A DNA stretch of 64,000 bases from Pseudomonas viridiflava (GTDB taxonomy: Bacteria; Pseudomonadota; Gammaproteobacteria; Pseudomonadales; Pseudomonadaceae), in NCBI GenBank assembly GCA_900596015.1, contig UVIF01000016.1:62001-126000 (forward strand), given 5' to 3'. This document shows positions 17,698 through 25,917 of this stretch, in pieces. Every line of letters begins with the position of its first letter. Within the stretch, counting starts at the first letter, position 1. Made by a program: the position numbers and the translations under genes. The notes beneath the pieces were generated by a model. It was not told where the DNA came from, did no database searches, and saw only the letters and a program-made list of their open reading frames with translations.

Positions 17698-17856
17698 AAG
17701 AATCTCCTTACTCAAGGTGGACTCGGCGCTCCTCGGTAGGATCGGCGTCCGCAGTCAGAAATAGGCCAATTGCTTGCGGGCCTGATGAATGGACTTCGCC
17801 CTTTTGCAGGGGTTCTGTCGAAAACGTGTGCGGATGTAAATAAATTCAGTTAGCAC

Positions 17857-17880
17857 CAAAAGAGGGCGACATCGCCCCCA
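17857..17880 (-). terminator. probable lldP terminator
   Basis: On the minus strand GGGCGATGTCGCCC followed by TCTTTT lies about 35 bases after the lldP stop. Confidence 0.65.
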
Positions 17881-17913
17881 GGTTGGGTGTGTTGGACGCA
17901 TATCGGCCAGGAA

Positions 17914-19614
17914 TCAGTGCACCAGCATGCCGGTGAACCAGTAGGCCTGCGCCAGGGTGATCAAGCCGATGATGGTGGCGAACAACAGGCTGTGCTTGAG
18001 CGTGAAACGCAGCAAGTCGGACTCGCGGCCCACCAGGCCGGTGGCGGCGCAGGCGACGGCGATGGACTGCGGCGAGATCATCTTGCCGGTGACGCCGCCG
18101 CTGGAGTTGGCGGCCACCATCAGTACATCGCTGACGCCCAGTTGGTGCGCGGTGGTGGCTTGCAGCGAGCCGAACAGGGCGTTGGACGAAGTGTCCGAGC
18201 CGGTCAGGAACACGCCCAGCCAGCCCAGGAACGGCGAGAAGAACGGGAACGCGGAGCCGGTGCCGGCCAGGATCAGCGCCATGGTGGAAGACATGCCCGA
18301 GAAGTTGGTGACGAAGGCGAACGCCAGCACCATGCCGATGGAGAGGATCGGCCAGCGCAGCTCGAACAGGGTTTCACCGAATGTCTTCAATGCGGTTTTT
18401 ATGTCGATGCGCAGCACCATCATCGAGATGATCGCGGCGAACAGGATCGCCGTGCCGGTGGCCGAGATCGGGTCGAACTTGAACACGGCGGGCATCGGTG
18501 TGGCTGTGGCGACGATGGGCGCGGTCTTCAGTACCAGTTGGTCGAGGTGCGGGATGGCGAAGTTGAACACGAAGTTGTACATGGCGCCGCCCGGCGCGAA
18601 CATGGCTTTGAATGGCTTCAGGGTCCAGATGGTGACCAGCACGGTCAGGATCAGAAACGGCGACCACGCCTTGAGGATCTCTCCCAGGCTGTAGGGCGTT
18701 GGTGTGGAGCCGCCCACCGCCGAGGTTTTGCCCGCAGGTCCGCCACCCATTACCGCAGCACCACCGCTCACGGCCACTTGATCAGTGCTGGCGCTGCGCT
18801 TGGGCTGCCACACTTTCAGGAACAAGGTCAGGCAGACGATGCTGGTCAGCGCCGAGGTGATGTCCGGCAGTTCCGGGCCAATGAAGTTGGAGGTCAGGTA
18901 CTGCACGATGGCGAAGCTCAGGCCTGCAACCAGTGCCGCCGGCCAGGTTTCCCGGACCCCGCGCAGGCCGTCCATGATGAACACCAGCCAGAACGGTACG
19001 ATCAACGACAGCAACGGCAGCTGGCGGCCGGTCATGGCGCCGATCTTGAACGGGTCGATGCCGGTCACCTGGCCTGCGACGATGATCGGGATGCCCAATG
19101 CGCCGAAGGCCACGGGTGCGGTGTTGGCGATCAGGCACAGGCCTGCCGCGTACAGCGGGTTGAAGCCCAGGCCCACCAGCAGGGCCGCGGTGATGGCGAC
19201 CGGCGCGCCGAAGCCTGCGGCACCTTCCAGGAAGGCGCCGAAGCAGAAGCCGATCAGCAATACTTGCAGGCGTTGGTCGTCGGTGATCGACAGCACCGAG
19301 CTGCGGATGATCTCGAACTGGCCGCTCTTGACCGTGAGCTTGTACAGGAACACGGCAGCCACGATGATCCAGGCAATCGGCCACAGCCCGTACATGAAGC
19401 CGTAGCCGGCGGCAGCCAGTGCCATGTCGGCCGGCATGCCGTAGGCGAAGATCGCCAGCACGATGGACAACGCCAGGGTGATGCTGCCGGCGACGTGCCC
19501 CTTCATGCGGAATACGGCCAGCGCGAGGAAGAAGAACACGATAGGTATGACGGCTACCAGGGCGGATAGCCCGAGGCTGCCGAGCGGGTTGTAGATCTGC
19601 TGCCAGGTTTGCAT
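17914..19614 (-). CDS. lldP: L-lactate/glycolate permease LldP
   Basis: A 566-residue integral membrane protein of the lactate permease family, with a dozen or more hydrophobic segments starting near residue 14 and conserved loops such as [12 protein letters not shown] and [10 protein letters not shown]. It imports lactate (and glycolate) with protons. The ATG at 19614 is chosen because it has a ribosome-binding site (AAGGGG) and the family start [13 protein letters not shown]; a longer frame exists. It is divergent from the GntR-type regulator at 19794, with a perfect operator palindrome between them. In many pseudomonads lldD and an FAD-dependent D-lactate dehydrogenase follow lldP; here a small unrelated gene and ssrA follow instead. 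Confidence 0.93.
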   Translation of the reverse strand: MQTWQQIYNPLGSLGLSALVAVIPIVFFFLALAVFRMKGHVAGSITLALSIVLAIFAYGMPADMALAAAGYGFMYGLWPIAWIIVAAVFLYKLTVKSGQFEIIRSSVLSITDDQRLQVLLIGFCFGAFLEGAAGFGAPVAITAALLVGLGFNPLYAAGLCLIANTAPVAFGALGIPIIVAGQVTGIDPFKIGAMTGRQLPLLSLIVPFWLVFIMDGLRGVRETWPAALVAGLSFAIVQYLTSNFIGPELPDITSALTSIVCLTLFLKVWQPKRSASTDQVAVSGGAAVMGGGPAGKTSAVGGSTPTPYSLGEILKAWSPFLILTVLVTIWTLKPFKAMFAPGGAMYNFVFNFAIPHLDQLVLKTAPIVATATPMPAVFKFDPISATGTAILFAAIISMMVLRIDIKTALKTFGETLFELRWPILSIGMVLAFAFVTNFSGMSSTMALILAGTGSAFPFFSPFLGWLGVFLTGSDTSSNALFGSLQATTAHQLGVSDVLMVAANSSGGVTGKMISPQSIAVACAATGLVGRESDLLRFTLKHSLLFATIIGLITLAQAYWFTGMLVH

Positions 19615-19671
19615 AGACTGAGGCCCCTTGTTTTTTTTGGAAGGCTTGGCACTACGGCGCTGTATTGCAAG

Positions 19672-19688
19672 AATTGGTAATACCAATT
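19672..19688. promoter_or_regulatory. operator palindrome for the FadR-type regulator
   Basis: AATTGGTAATACCAATT is a perfect 17-base palindrome of the TTGGT-N3-ACCAA type bound by LldR/PdhR-like regulators. It lies 58 bases before the lldP start and 105 before the regulator start, suited to control both. Confidence 0.85.
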
Positions 19689-19793
19689 TACAATAAGTTC
19701 CGGTCAGGTTAGGACGCAGCCGTGGGGCTGTCAATTTCCTTGTCTATGACTTTGGTCGAGTGCGGCCAGGGCAATCGTGTGTTGGAGCCACCC

Positions 19794-20564
19794 ATGGGTA
19801 TTGAGCAAGTCCGTCAGCGGCGTTTGTCCGATGGCATCGTCGAGCGTCTGGAGGCAATGATTCTCGAGGGCACGCTAAGGGCGGGCGAGCGTTTGCCGGC
19901 CGAGCGGGCGCTGGCCGAGCAGTTTGGCGTGTCGCGGCCTTCCTTGCGCGAAGCCATTCAGAAACTGGTGGCCAAGGGCATGTTGGTCAGCCGTCAGGGC
20001 GGGGGCAATTACGTCTGCCACACGCTCGGCTCGACCTTCAGTGATCCGTTGCTGGCGTTGCTGGAAAGCAATCCGGAAAGCCAGCGCGACCTGCTCGAGT
20101 TTCGCCATACCCTGGAGGCGTCGTGCGCCTTCTATGCAGCGCAGCGCGCCACCGAGATCGATCGCGACCGGTTGAGGCAGGCGATGGATGTCTTGGAAGA
20201 TTGTTACCGTCGAGTCGAGGACGCCACGCGGGAGGAGGAGGGTGTGGCCGATGCCAACTTCCACCTGGCCATTGCCGAAGCCAGTCATAACGCGGTGTTG
20301 CTGCACACCGTGCGTGGGCTGTTCGACATGCTCAAGCGCAATATGGTGGTGAACATCGGTGGCATGCACCGGCACAGCGGGGAAACCCGAGACAAGTTGA
20401 TCGCGCAGCATCGCCAGCTGTTTCAGGCCATCGTGAGCGGTCAGGCAGAGCAGGCACGTGAATTGGCCAGTCTGCATATCACTTATGTGCAGGGCGTGCT
20501 CGACGAGGCACGGCAGACGGTGCAACGCACCGCTCGCGCACAGCGACGCAGCGGCTTGCAGTAA
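19794..20564 (+). CDS. lldR: GntR/FadR-family lactate regulator
   Basis: A 256-residue regulator with an N-terminal winged helix (SDGIVERLEAMILEG to REAIQKLVAKGMLVSRQGGGNYV, about 10-75) and a C-terminal FCD ligand-binding domain (about 95-225). The FCD metal residues are plausible in ADANFHLAIAEASHN and the later RQLFQAI region. The ATG at 19794 (MGIEQVRQRRL) is chosen because it starts the conserved domain; an upstream start at 19722 is possible. Location and the operator support repression of lldP relieved by lactate, as for LldR. A role toward glycolate or pyruvate cannot be excluded. Confidence 0.85.
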   Translation: MGIEQVRQRRLSDGIVERLEAMILEGTLRAGERLPAERALAEQFGVSRPSLREAIQKLVAKGMLVSRQGGGNYVCHTLGSTFSDPLLALLESNPESQRDLLEFRHTLEASCAFYAAQRATEIDRDRLRQAMDVLEDCYRRVEDATREEEGVADANFHLAIAEASHNAVLLHTVRGLFDMLKRNMVVNIGGMHRHSGETRDKLIAQHRQLFQAIVSGQAEQARELASLHITYVQGVLDEARQTVQRTARAQRRSGLQ

Positions 20565-20609
20565 TCAAGCCGGTAAATGCGGCAAAGCTGGCGCTGCAAG
20601 GGGAAGAAA

Positions 20610-21092
20610 TCAGTCTTCCTTGCCCTTGTTGCGCACGGCACGCTGCAGTTCGCGGTTGGAATCGCGTTCGCGCTCGGTATCGCGCTTGTCGTATTCCTTC
20701 TTGCCCTTGCCCAGAGCGATTTCGCACTTGATCAAGTGCTTGCTCCAGTAGATCGACAAGGCCACGCAGGCATAGCCCTTCTGCTGAACCTGGGCGAACA
20801 GCTTTTCCAGCTCGCGGCGGTTGAGCAGCAGTTTGCGGGTACGCGTGGGGTCGGCGATCACATGGGTGCTGGCCGTGGTCAGGGGGGTGAAGTGGCTACC
20901 CATCAGCCAGGCTTCGCCGTCCTTGAGCAGCACGTAGCTGTCCACCAGTTGCGCCTTGCCGGCACGCAGGCTTTTTACTTCCCAACCGGCCAGGACCAAG
21001 CCAGCCTCGAAACGGTGTTCGATGAAGTAATCGTGTCGCGCTTTCTTGTTCTGCGCGATGGTCCCTGTAGGGTGTTTCTTTAATTTGGCCAT
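20610..21092 (-). CDS. smpB: SsrA-binding protein SmpB
   Basis: A 160-residue protein with the SmpB OB-fold ([27 protein letters not shown]) and the basic C-terminal tail ([15 protein letters not shown]) that enters the ribosomal mRNA channel. It binds the tRNA-like end of tmRNA and is required for trans-translation. The ATG at 21092 gives the family start [20 protein letters not shown]. It is divergent from ratA, a conserved pairing in gammaproteobacteria, and its RNA partner ssrA is 3.3 kb downstream. Confidence 0.97.
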   Translation of the reverse strand: MAKLKKHPTGTIAQNKKARHDYFIEHRFEAGLVLAGWEVKSLRAGKAQLVDSYVLLKDGEAWLMGSHFTPLTTASTHVIADPTRTRKLLLNRRELEKLFAQVQQKGYACVALSIYWSKHLIKCEIALGKGKKEYDKRDTERERDSNRELQRAVRNKGKED

Positions 21093-21349
21093 AGGGCGCG
21101 CATTATAGGCAGTCGTTGCGCTCTCGGCTACGGTATTGCTATGCGCTTGAGCGCTTGCAATGAATACCGGACAATACCTGATCTTTATGGATAGCCTGCG
21201 CTTTGCCGCTGTCGACAAAGAAGCCCCGTGATTTCGTTGGCGTGCCCCCTGTCTGCTGGCATGCCTACCTTATTTTCAAGGCGCCGTTGGCGTCGTTCGG
21301 CCGGCGCGGATTCTCGCGTCCGCCGCCCAGCTTTGGAAGTGACGCCCGC

Positions 21350-21784
21350 ATGACTACCCATATTCAACGCTCGGCCCTGCTGCCTTATCCTGCTCAGGCC
21401 CTGTATGACCTGGTCAACGACGTGTCCCGCTACCCCGAGTTTCTGCCTTGGTGTTCGTCCACCACCATCCTTGAAGAAACCGACACCTTGATGCGCGCCA
21501 ACCTGGACATTGCCAAGGGTGGCTTGAGTCAGCATTTCGTGACCCGCAATACCTTGGTGCCCGGTAGCTCCATTGAAATGAACCTGGAAGAAGGTCCGTT
21601 CAACCAGTTGCACGGAGTGTGGGTGTTCAAGCCGCTGGGCGAGAAGGCCTGCAAGATCAGCCTGGATCTGTCCTTCGACTACGCCGGCCCGATCATTCGC
21701 GCCACCTTGGGTCCGCTGTTCAATCAGGCCGCCAACACCTTGGTGGATGCCTTCTGCCAGCGCGCCAAGCAGTTGCATGGCTGA
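21350..21784 (+). CDS. ratA: RatA family START-domain protein
   Basis: A 144-residue protein of the RatA/Coq10 START-like family (SALLPYPAQALYDLVNDVSRYPEFLPWC, then GPFNQLHGVWVFKPL). In E. coli the protein was reported to bind 50S subunits and block association; the family's link to ubiquinone binding is the other view. The annotation as a toxin should be read with caution because it is a conserved core gene. It overlaps rnfH by 8 bases, so the pair is cotranslated, and is divergent from smpB. Confidence 0.9.
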   Translation: MTTHIQRSALLPYPAQALYDLVNDVSRYPEFLPWCSSTTILEETDTLMRANLDIAKGGLSQHFVTRNTLVPGSSIEMNLEEGPFNQLHGVWVFKPLGEKACKISLDLSFDYAGPIIRATLGPLFNQAANTLVDAFCQRAKQLHG

Positions 21785-22088
21785 GCAGTTGATCAACATC
21801 GAAGTGGCGTATGCCGCGGTCGACGATCAGGCATTGCTGGGGTTGCAAGTGCCTGAGGGGACAACCGTCGCCCAAGCCATCGAGATGTCGGGCATTGCCC
21901 AGCGCTTCCCAACTGTAAATTTCAGTCAGTGCCCGGTAGGCATCTTCTCCAGCCTGCTGAATTCGCCTGCCGAGCACGTGCTGCAATCCGGTGACCGCAT
22001 CGAGCTCTACCGGCCGTTGCTCGCGGACCCGAAAGAGGTGCGACGATTGCGCGCGGCGAAGGCGGCCGAAGCGCGCAAGGCTCGTTGA
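21777..22088 (+). CDS. rnfH: RnfH/RatB family ubiquitin-fold protein
   Basis: A 103-residue UPF0125 protein (INIEVAYAAVDDQALLGLQVPEGTTVAQAI, GDRIELYRPLLADPKEVRRLRA), with the beta-grasp fold of ThiS/MoaD but no C-terminal Gly-Gly. Its biochemical role is unknown. The ATG at 21777 lies inside the ratA gene, and a shared terminator follows at 22110. Confidence 0.9.
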   Translation: MAEQLINIEVAYAAVDDQALLGLQVPEGTTVAQAIEMSGIAQRFPTVNFSQCPVGIFSSLLNSPAEHVLQSGDRIELYRPLLADPKEVRRLRAAKAAEARKAR

Positions 22089-22109
22089 GATAACTTTCCT
22101 TCGCCCATG

Positions 22110-22137
22110 AAAAAGCCCGGCATGACCGGGCTTTTTT
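22110..22137. terminator. bidirectional terminator between rnfH and bamE
   Basis: AAAAGCCCGG-CATGA-CCGGGCTTTTTT is a symmetrical hairpin with A and T runs on both sides, between convergent rnfH and bamE. Confidence 0.92.
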
Positions 22138-22149
22138 CGTACCGCCTGC

Positions 22150-22671
22150 TTACTGCGGCGAAACGTCCAGCGGCTGGGGTGCCGGGACGGGGACGGTCTT
22201 CACGCCGTCCACGTCGCGCTGGATATCGTCGAGCATCGAGCCAGGCTTGGGTGGCTCTTCGGCCTTCTGTGGCTCGCCCTGCTGGGGCGTAACGTTGGTG
22301 CCGGTGTCGCTGCCCAGAATTGCCTGGTCCTTGCTCACGCCCGGCATGAAGTCGCCGGAGAGGCCGACCAGTTGGTCGTTGCCGTTGAACATGACGCTCA
22401 TGCGTTCCTGCTGGCGTTCGCCGCCGCCTGGCTGCAGGCTGTACAGGTAATCCCAGCGATTGGCGTGAAACGTGTCGACCAACAGGGGGTTGCCCATGAT
22501 AAACCTTACTTGCCGACGGGTCATTCCGGGCCGTAACTGGTCTATCATGTCCTGTGTGACGACATTGCCCTGCTGGATGTCGATTTTGTAAACCCCGGGG
22601 AATGAACAACCGGCGAGTGCGAGCAGTCCCACGAAGGTGAGGCTGGTTAGCAAGTGCTTGGTGTTTTGCAT
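22150..22671 (-). CDS. bamE: outer-membrane assembly lipoprotein BamE (OmlA)
   Basis: A 173-residue lipoprotein with lipobox LALAGC (Cys at about 22) and the BamE fold [37 protein letters not shown]. It is a small partner of the BAM complex that inserts beta-barrel proteins in the outer membrane. A Pro/Glu/Gln-rich C-terminal tail of about 50 residues extends beyond the core. Divergent from fur with 98 bases between the starts. Confidence 0.95.
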   Translation of the reverse strand: MQNTKHLLTSLTFVGLLALAGCSFPGVYKIDIQQGNVVTQDMIDQLRPGMTRRQVRFIMGNPLLVDTFHANRWDYLYSLQPGGGERQQERMSVMFNGNDQLVGLSGDFMPGVSKDQAILGSDTGTNVTPQQGEPQKAEEPPKPGSMLDDIQRDVDGVKTVPVPAPQPLDVSPQ

Positions 22672-22769
22672 CGGTGGGCGACTTCCACTATCTTGGCTGG
22701 GACAACGTAAACCCCGATCATACCCGTATTAAGAGATGCTGCGAAGCCGCATCGTTGAGAAAGCTGACC

Positions 22770-23174
22770 ATGGTTGATAATAGCGAACTGCGTAAAGCCG
22801 GCCTCAAGGTGACCCTTCCACGGGTCAAGATTCTGCAAATGCTGGAGTCGGCACAGCAACGCCACATGAGCGCCGAGGAAGTCTACAAGGCGCTGATGGA
22901 AGCGGGCGAAGATGTGGGTCTGGCCACGGTTTACCGTGTTCTGACCCAATTCGAAGCGGCGGGTCTGGTAGCACGTCACAACTTCGATGGCGGCCATGCC
23001 GTGTTCGAATTGGCAGACGGCGAGCACCACGACCATATGGTCGATGTCGACTCGGGTGACGTGATCGAGTTTACCGATCACGAGATCGAGCGCCGCCAGA
23101 AGGAAATCGTCAGCGAGCATGGTTACGAGCTGGTGGATCACAACCTGGTGCTGTACGTGCGCAAGCCAAAGTAA
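22770..23174 (+). CDS. fur: ferric uptake regulator Fur
   Basis: A 134-residue Fur with the winged-helix domain (LKVTLPRVKILQMLES, VGLATVYRVLTQFEAAGLV) and the metal-binding dimer domain (HNFDGGHAVFEL, EHHDHMVDVD, EHGYELVDHNLVLYV). With Fe(II) it represses iron-uptake genes. The sequence contains no cysteine at all, so the structural zinc site with CxxC pairs found in E. coli Fur is absent. The ATG at 22770 gives the family start MVDNSELRKAGLKVTLPR. Confidence 0.97.
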   Translation: MVDNSELRKAGLKVTLPRVKILQMLESAQQRHMSAEEVYKALMEAGEDVGLATVYRVLTQFEAAGLVARHNFDGGHAVFELADGEHHDHMVDVDSGDVIEFTDHEIERRQKEIVSEHGYELVDHNLVLYVRKPK

Positions 23175-23189
23175 CTTCAGGAGTGATGC

Positions 23190-23218
23190 AAAAAGGCGAC
23201 CCTGGGGTCGCCTTTTTT
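23190..23218 (+). terminator. fur terminator
   Basis: AAAAGGCGACC-CTGG-GGTCGCCTTTTTT: GC stem followed by T run, 15 bases after the fur stop. Confidence 0.93.
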
Positions 23219-23237
23219 GTTGGAGGTGAACCAGTCA

Positions 23238-23320
23238 GGGCCTCTTCGCGGGCAGAGCCCGCTCCCACAGGAGTAGGGCCACACCTCCTGTGGGAGCGGG
23301 CTCTGCCCGCGAAGAGGCCC
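23238..23320. repeat. REP doublet (REPIN) between fur and recN
   Basis: Arms at 23238-23272 and 23286-23320 are exact reverse complements over 35 bases, with 13 bases between. Each contains the Pseudomonas REP core GAGCGGGCTCTGCCCGCG. A third single copy is at 60232-60267. RAYT transposases mobilise such doublets; none is encoded in this window. Confidence 0.9.
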
Positions 23321-23332
23321 GCCCAGCCACCA

Positions 23333-25006
23333 TCACCCCTTGGCGGTCACCACCATCTTCTTGGCATGGGCCAGCGATTCCTTGGTCAAATCGATCCCGC
23401 CCAGCATCCGCGCCACCTCTTCAACGCGCTCACCCTTGCCAAGATTCGACACTGCCGTGCGCGTCTCGTCACTGCCGCGCACCTTGTGCACGAACAGGTG
23501 ATGGTGCCCCTGCGCTGCTACCTGCGGCAGGTGGGTCACGGTCAGCACTTGCCCGCGCTCACCGAGGCGCCGCAGCAACTGCCCGACGATCTCGGCTGTC
23601 GGCCCGCCGATGCCCACGTCCACTTCGTCGAACACCAGCGTCGGAACCCGCGAGGTCTGCGCCGTGATCACCTGGATTGCCAGGCTGATCCGCGACAGCT
23701 CGCCACCCGAAGCCACCTTGGCCAAGGGTTTCATTGGCTGGCCAGGGTTGGCGCTGACCAACAGCTCGACCTGCTCGAGACCATTGGGGTGCAAGTCCTC
23801 GTGGGCATTGGCGCGCAGCTCGATGGTGAATCGCCCACCGGGCATGCCCAGACGCTGGATTTCCACCTCCACTGCGGCAGCCAGTTGCGCGGCGGCGTGG
23901 GTGCGCAGTCCGGTCAGCTCACGAGCTTTTTCCTGGTAGTGGCGTGCATAGGCCGCCAGCTCTTCACCCAGTTGCTCGATTGATTCGTCGCTGGCGTTCA
24001 ACCCTTCCAGCTCTTCAAGCAAGCGGTGTTGCAGCGCCACCACTTCGGTCGGGTGAACGCGGTGTTTGCGCGCCAGGGTATAGATGGTGTCGAGGCGTTC
24101 CTCGATATGCTGCAAGCGCGCTGGATCGGCCTCGAAATGATCGAGGAAGCGATTGAGTTCGCCCACGGCTTCTTCAACCTGGATCTGCGCCGTTGCCAGC
24201 ATCGAGGCCGCTTCGCCCAGCGCGTTCGGAGCATTGCTGACGCCGCCCAGCCGATTCAGGCTGGCGGTCAGCGCGCTGAGCACGTTGCCCGAATCGTTTT
24301 CACTGCAATGGTCGATGACCTGGCGGCAGATATCGAACAGGGCTTCGGCGTTGGTCAGGTTCTTGTGTTCCTGTTCCAACTGCTCCAGCTCGTTCTCGCC
24401 CAGCCCGAGGTTCTCCAGCTCTTCCAACTGGTAGCTGAGCAACTGGTGACGTGCGCGCTGTTCGTCGCCGGAGTCCGACAACCGTTCGAGTTCCTGACGG
24501 GTCTGGCGCCATTTCTGCGCAGCCAGGTGCACCTGTCGAGCCAGATCGCTGGCACCGGCGTATTCATCCAGCAGGCGGCGATGGGTATCGGTCTTGAGCA
24601 GCGACTGGTGCTCGTGCTGGCTATGGATATCGATCAGCAGCTCACCCAGCGACTTGAGGTCGCCGAGCGGGCAGGGGGTGCCGTTGATATAGCCGCGCGA
24701 ACCGCCCTTGGCCGTGATCACCCGGCGCAGGATGCAGGGGCCGTCGGTTTCCAGGTCGCGCTCGGCAAGCCACGTGCTGGCCTCGGGAATGTCGACCAGA
24801 TCGAAGGTGGCAAGGATATCGGCCTTGTCTGCTCCGGGCCGGACCACGCCGCTGTCGGCGCGATCGCCCAGGGCCAGGCCCAGCGCATCGAGCATGATCG
24901 ATTTGCCGGCGCCGGTCTCGCCCGTGATCACGCTCATCCCGCGCTCGAGTTCGAGGTCGAGATGTTCGACGATGGCATAGTTGTGTACGGACAGGTGCAC
25001 CAGCAT
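23333..25006 (-). CDS. recN: DNA repair protein RecN
   Basis: A 557-residue SMC-like ATPase with Walker A GETGAGKS (29-36), a long central coiled coil (about 160-370), the ABC signature [11 protein letters not shown] and Walker [14 protein letters not shown]. It acts with RecA in double-strand break repair and holds sister DNA together. The ATG at 25006 gives the family start [17 protein letters not shown] LexA box 25 bases upstream indicates SOS induction, as known for recN in other bacteria. Confidence 0.97.
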   Translation of the reverse strand: MLVHLSVHNYAIVEHLDLELERGMSVITGETGAGKSIMLDALGLALGDRADSGVVRPGADKADILATFDLVDIPEASTWLAERDLETDGPCILRRVITAKGGSRGYINGTPCPLGDLKSLGELLIDIHSQHEHQSLLKTDTHRRLLDEYAGASDLARQVHLAAQKWRQTRQELERLSDSGDEQRARHQLLSYQLEELENLGLGENELEQLEQEHKNLTNAEALFDICRQVIDHCSENDSGNVLSALTASLNRLGGVSNAPNALGEAASMLATAQIQVEEAVGELNRFLDHFEADPARLQHIEERLDTIYTLARKHRVHPTEVVALQHRLLEELEGLNASDESIEQLGEELAAYARHYQEKARELTGLRTHAAAQLAAAVEVEIQRLGMPGGRFTIELRANAHEDLHPNGLEQVELLVSANPGQPMKPLAKVASGGELSRISLAIQVITAQTSRVPTLVFDEVDVGIGGPTAEIVGQLLRRLGERGQVLTVTHLPQVAAQGHHHLFVHKVRGSDETRTAVSNLGKGERVEEVARMLGGIDLTKESLAHAKKMVVTAKG

Positions 25007-25030
25007 AAGACCGCCCCCAGGCATGAATGT

Positions 25031-25046
25031 CTGGTTATTTATACAG
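25031..25046 (-). promoter_or_regulatory. LexA (SOS) box of recN
   Basis: On the minus strand CTGTATAAATAACCAG fits CTG-N10-CAG. A related half-site, CTGTATAAAACACTGT, overlaps it immediately upstream (25043-25058) and may be a weaker second box. Confidence 0.85.
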
Positions 25047-25153
25047 TGTTTTATACAGGGCTGACAATATTGGTCCTTAGCTCGTTTTCGCCTGATGCCT
25101 GGGTTTTTTATCGCTTCATTCGAAAGTCCACACTCAGCCGCTGGTCGTCAGCC

Positions 25154-25181
25154 CTTGAAGAGCGAATTTGCGACCCCATAT
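25154..25181 (+). promoter_or_regulatory. sigma-32 heat-shock promoter of grpE
   Basis: CTTGAAG, 13-base spacer, CCCCATAT matches the sigma-32 consensus CTTGAAA-N(11-16)-CCCCATNT. It lies 54 bases upstream of the grpE start. Confidence 0.88.
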
Positions 25182-25234
25182 ACCGGTCAGAAGCGCGAGT
25201 CGACCTCGCGGACGTTATTGAGAGGAGAGAACCA

Positions 25235-25801
25235 ATGGCTGATGAACAGAATCTGGACGATCAGAATCTAGACGCTAATCAGGCTGCCAGCGCTGGCGCC
25301 GAAGACCTCACCGCGCGCGTGCAGTTGCTCGAAGAGCAGCTCGCCACCGCGCAGGACCAGTCGCTGCGTGTAGCGGCCGACCTGCAGAATGTTCGTCGTC
25401 GTGCCGATCAGGATGTGGAAAAGGCGCACAAGTTCGCCCTCGAGAAGTTCGCCGGCGACCTGCTGCCCGTGCTCGACAGCCTAGAGCGCGGCATCGAGCT
25501 GTCCAGCGCCGACGACGAAAGCATTCGTCCGATGCGCGAAGGCATGGAGCTGACCCTGAAAATGTTTCAGGACACTCTCAAGCGCTACAACCTGGAAGCC
25601 ATCGATCCGCACGGCCAGCCATTCAACGCCGAGCATCATCAGGCCATGGCGATGCAGGAAAGCGCGGACGTCGAGCCCAACAGTGTCTTGAAGGTTTTCC
25701 AGAAGGGCTATCAGCTCAATGGACGCCTGCTGCGCCCGGCCATGGTCGTGGTCAGCAAGGCCGCCGCACCGGTTTCGCCTTCGATCGACGAGCAGGCTTG
25801 A
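25235..25801 (+). CDS. grpE: nucleotide exchange factor GrpE
   Basis: A 188-residue protein with an acidic N-terminus, a long helix ([48 protein letters not shown]) and the beta-wing domain with [13 protein letters not shown]. It releases ADP from DnaK and forms the chaperone system with dnaK and dnaJ directly downstream. The ATG at 25235 follows GAGGAGAG; the frame open further upstream is only the shadow of recN. Driven by the sigma-32 promoter at 25154-25181. Confidence 0.97.
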   Translation: MADEQNLDDQNLDANQAASAGAEDLTARVQLLEEQLATAQDQSLRVAADLQNVRRRADQDVEKAHKFALEKFAGDLLPVLDSLERGIELSSADDESIRPMREGMELTLKMFQDTLKRYNLEAIDPHGQPFNAEHHQAMAMQESADVEPNSVLKVFQKGYQLNGRLLRPAMVVVSKAAAPVSPSIDEQA

Positions 25802-25824
25802 AATCGGCCAAGTGGCCCCCATCT
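25797..25824 (+). promoter_or_regulatory. sigma-32 promoter of dnaK overlapping the grpE stop codon
   Basis: CTTGAAA, 13-base spacer, CCCCATCT is a near-perfect sigma-32 promoter. The TGA stop of grpE lies inside its -35 box. It gives dnaK its own heat-shock transcript in addition to read-through from grpE. Confidence 0.9.
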
Positions 25825-25917
25825 TAGTGTCAAGCGTTTAAGTGCTACCGCAGACAGCCACCACTGCTGCGGCAACCAAATCCAAAATTTTCGGGCCTTA
25901 GTGCCAGGAGAAGAAAC

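Noticed and set aside
17887..19569. 560-residue open frame antisense to lldP
   Set aside because: Gln/His/Gly-rich translation typical of the reverse of a membrane protein gene; lldP is clear.
21350..22088. ratA-rnfH as a toxin-antitoxin module
   Set aside because: Both are conserved core genes next to smpB; the names come from an E. coli report, and RnfH is not a demonstrated antitoxin here.
24026..25234. Long N-terminal extension of grpE
   Set aside because: This part is antisense to recN; GrpE starts at 25235 with a ribosome-binding site and its heat-shock promoter lies inside the supposed extension.
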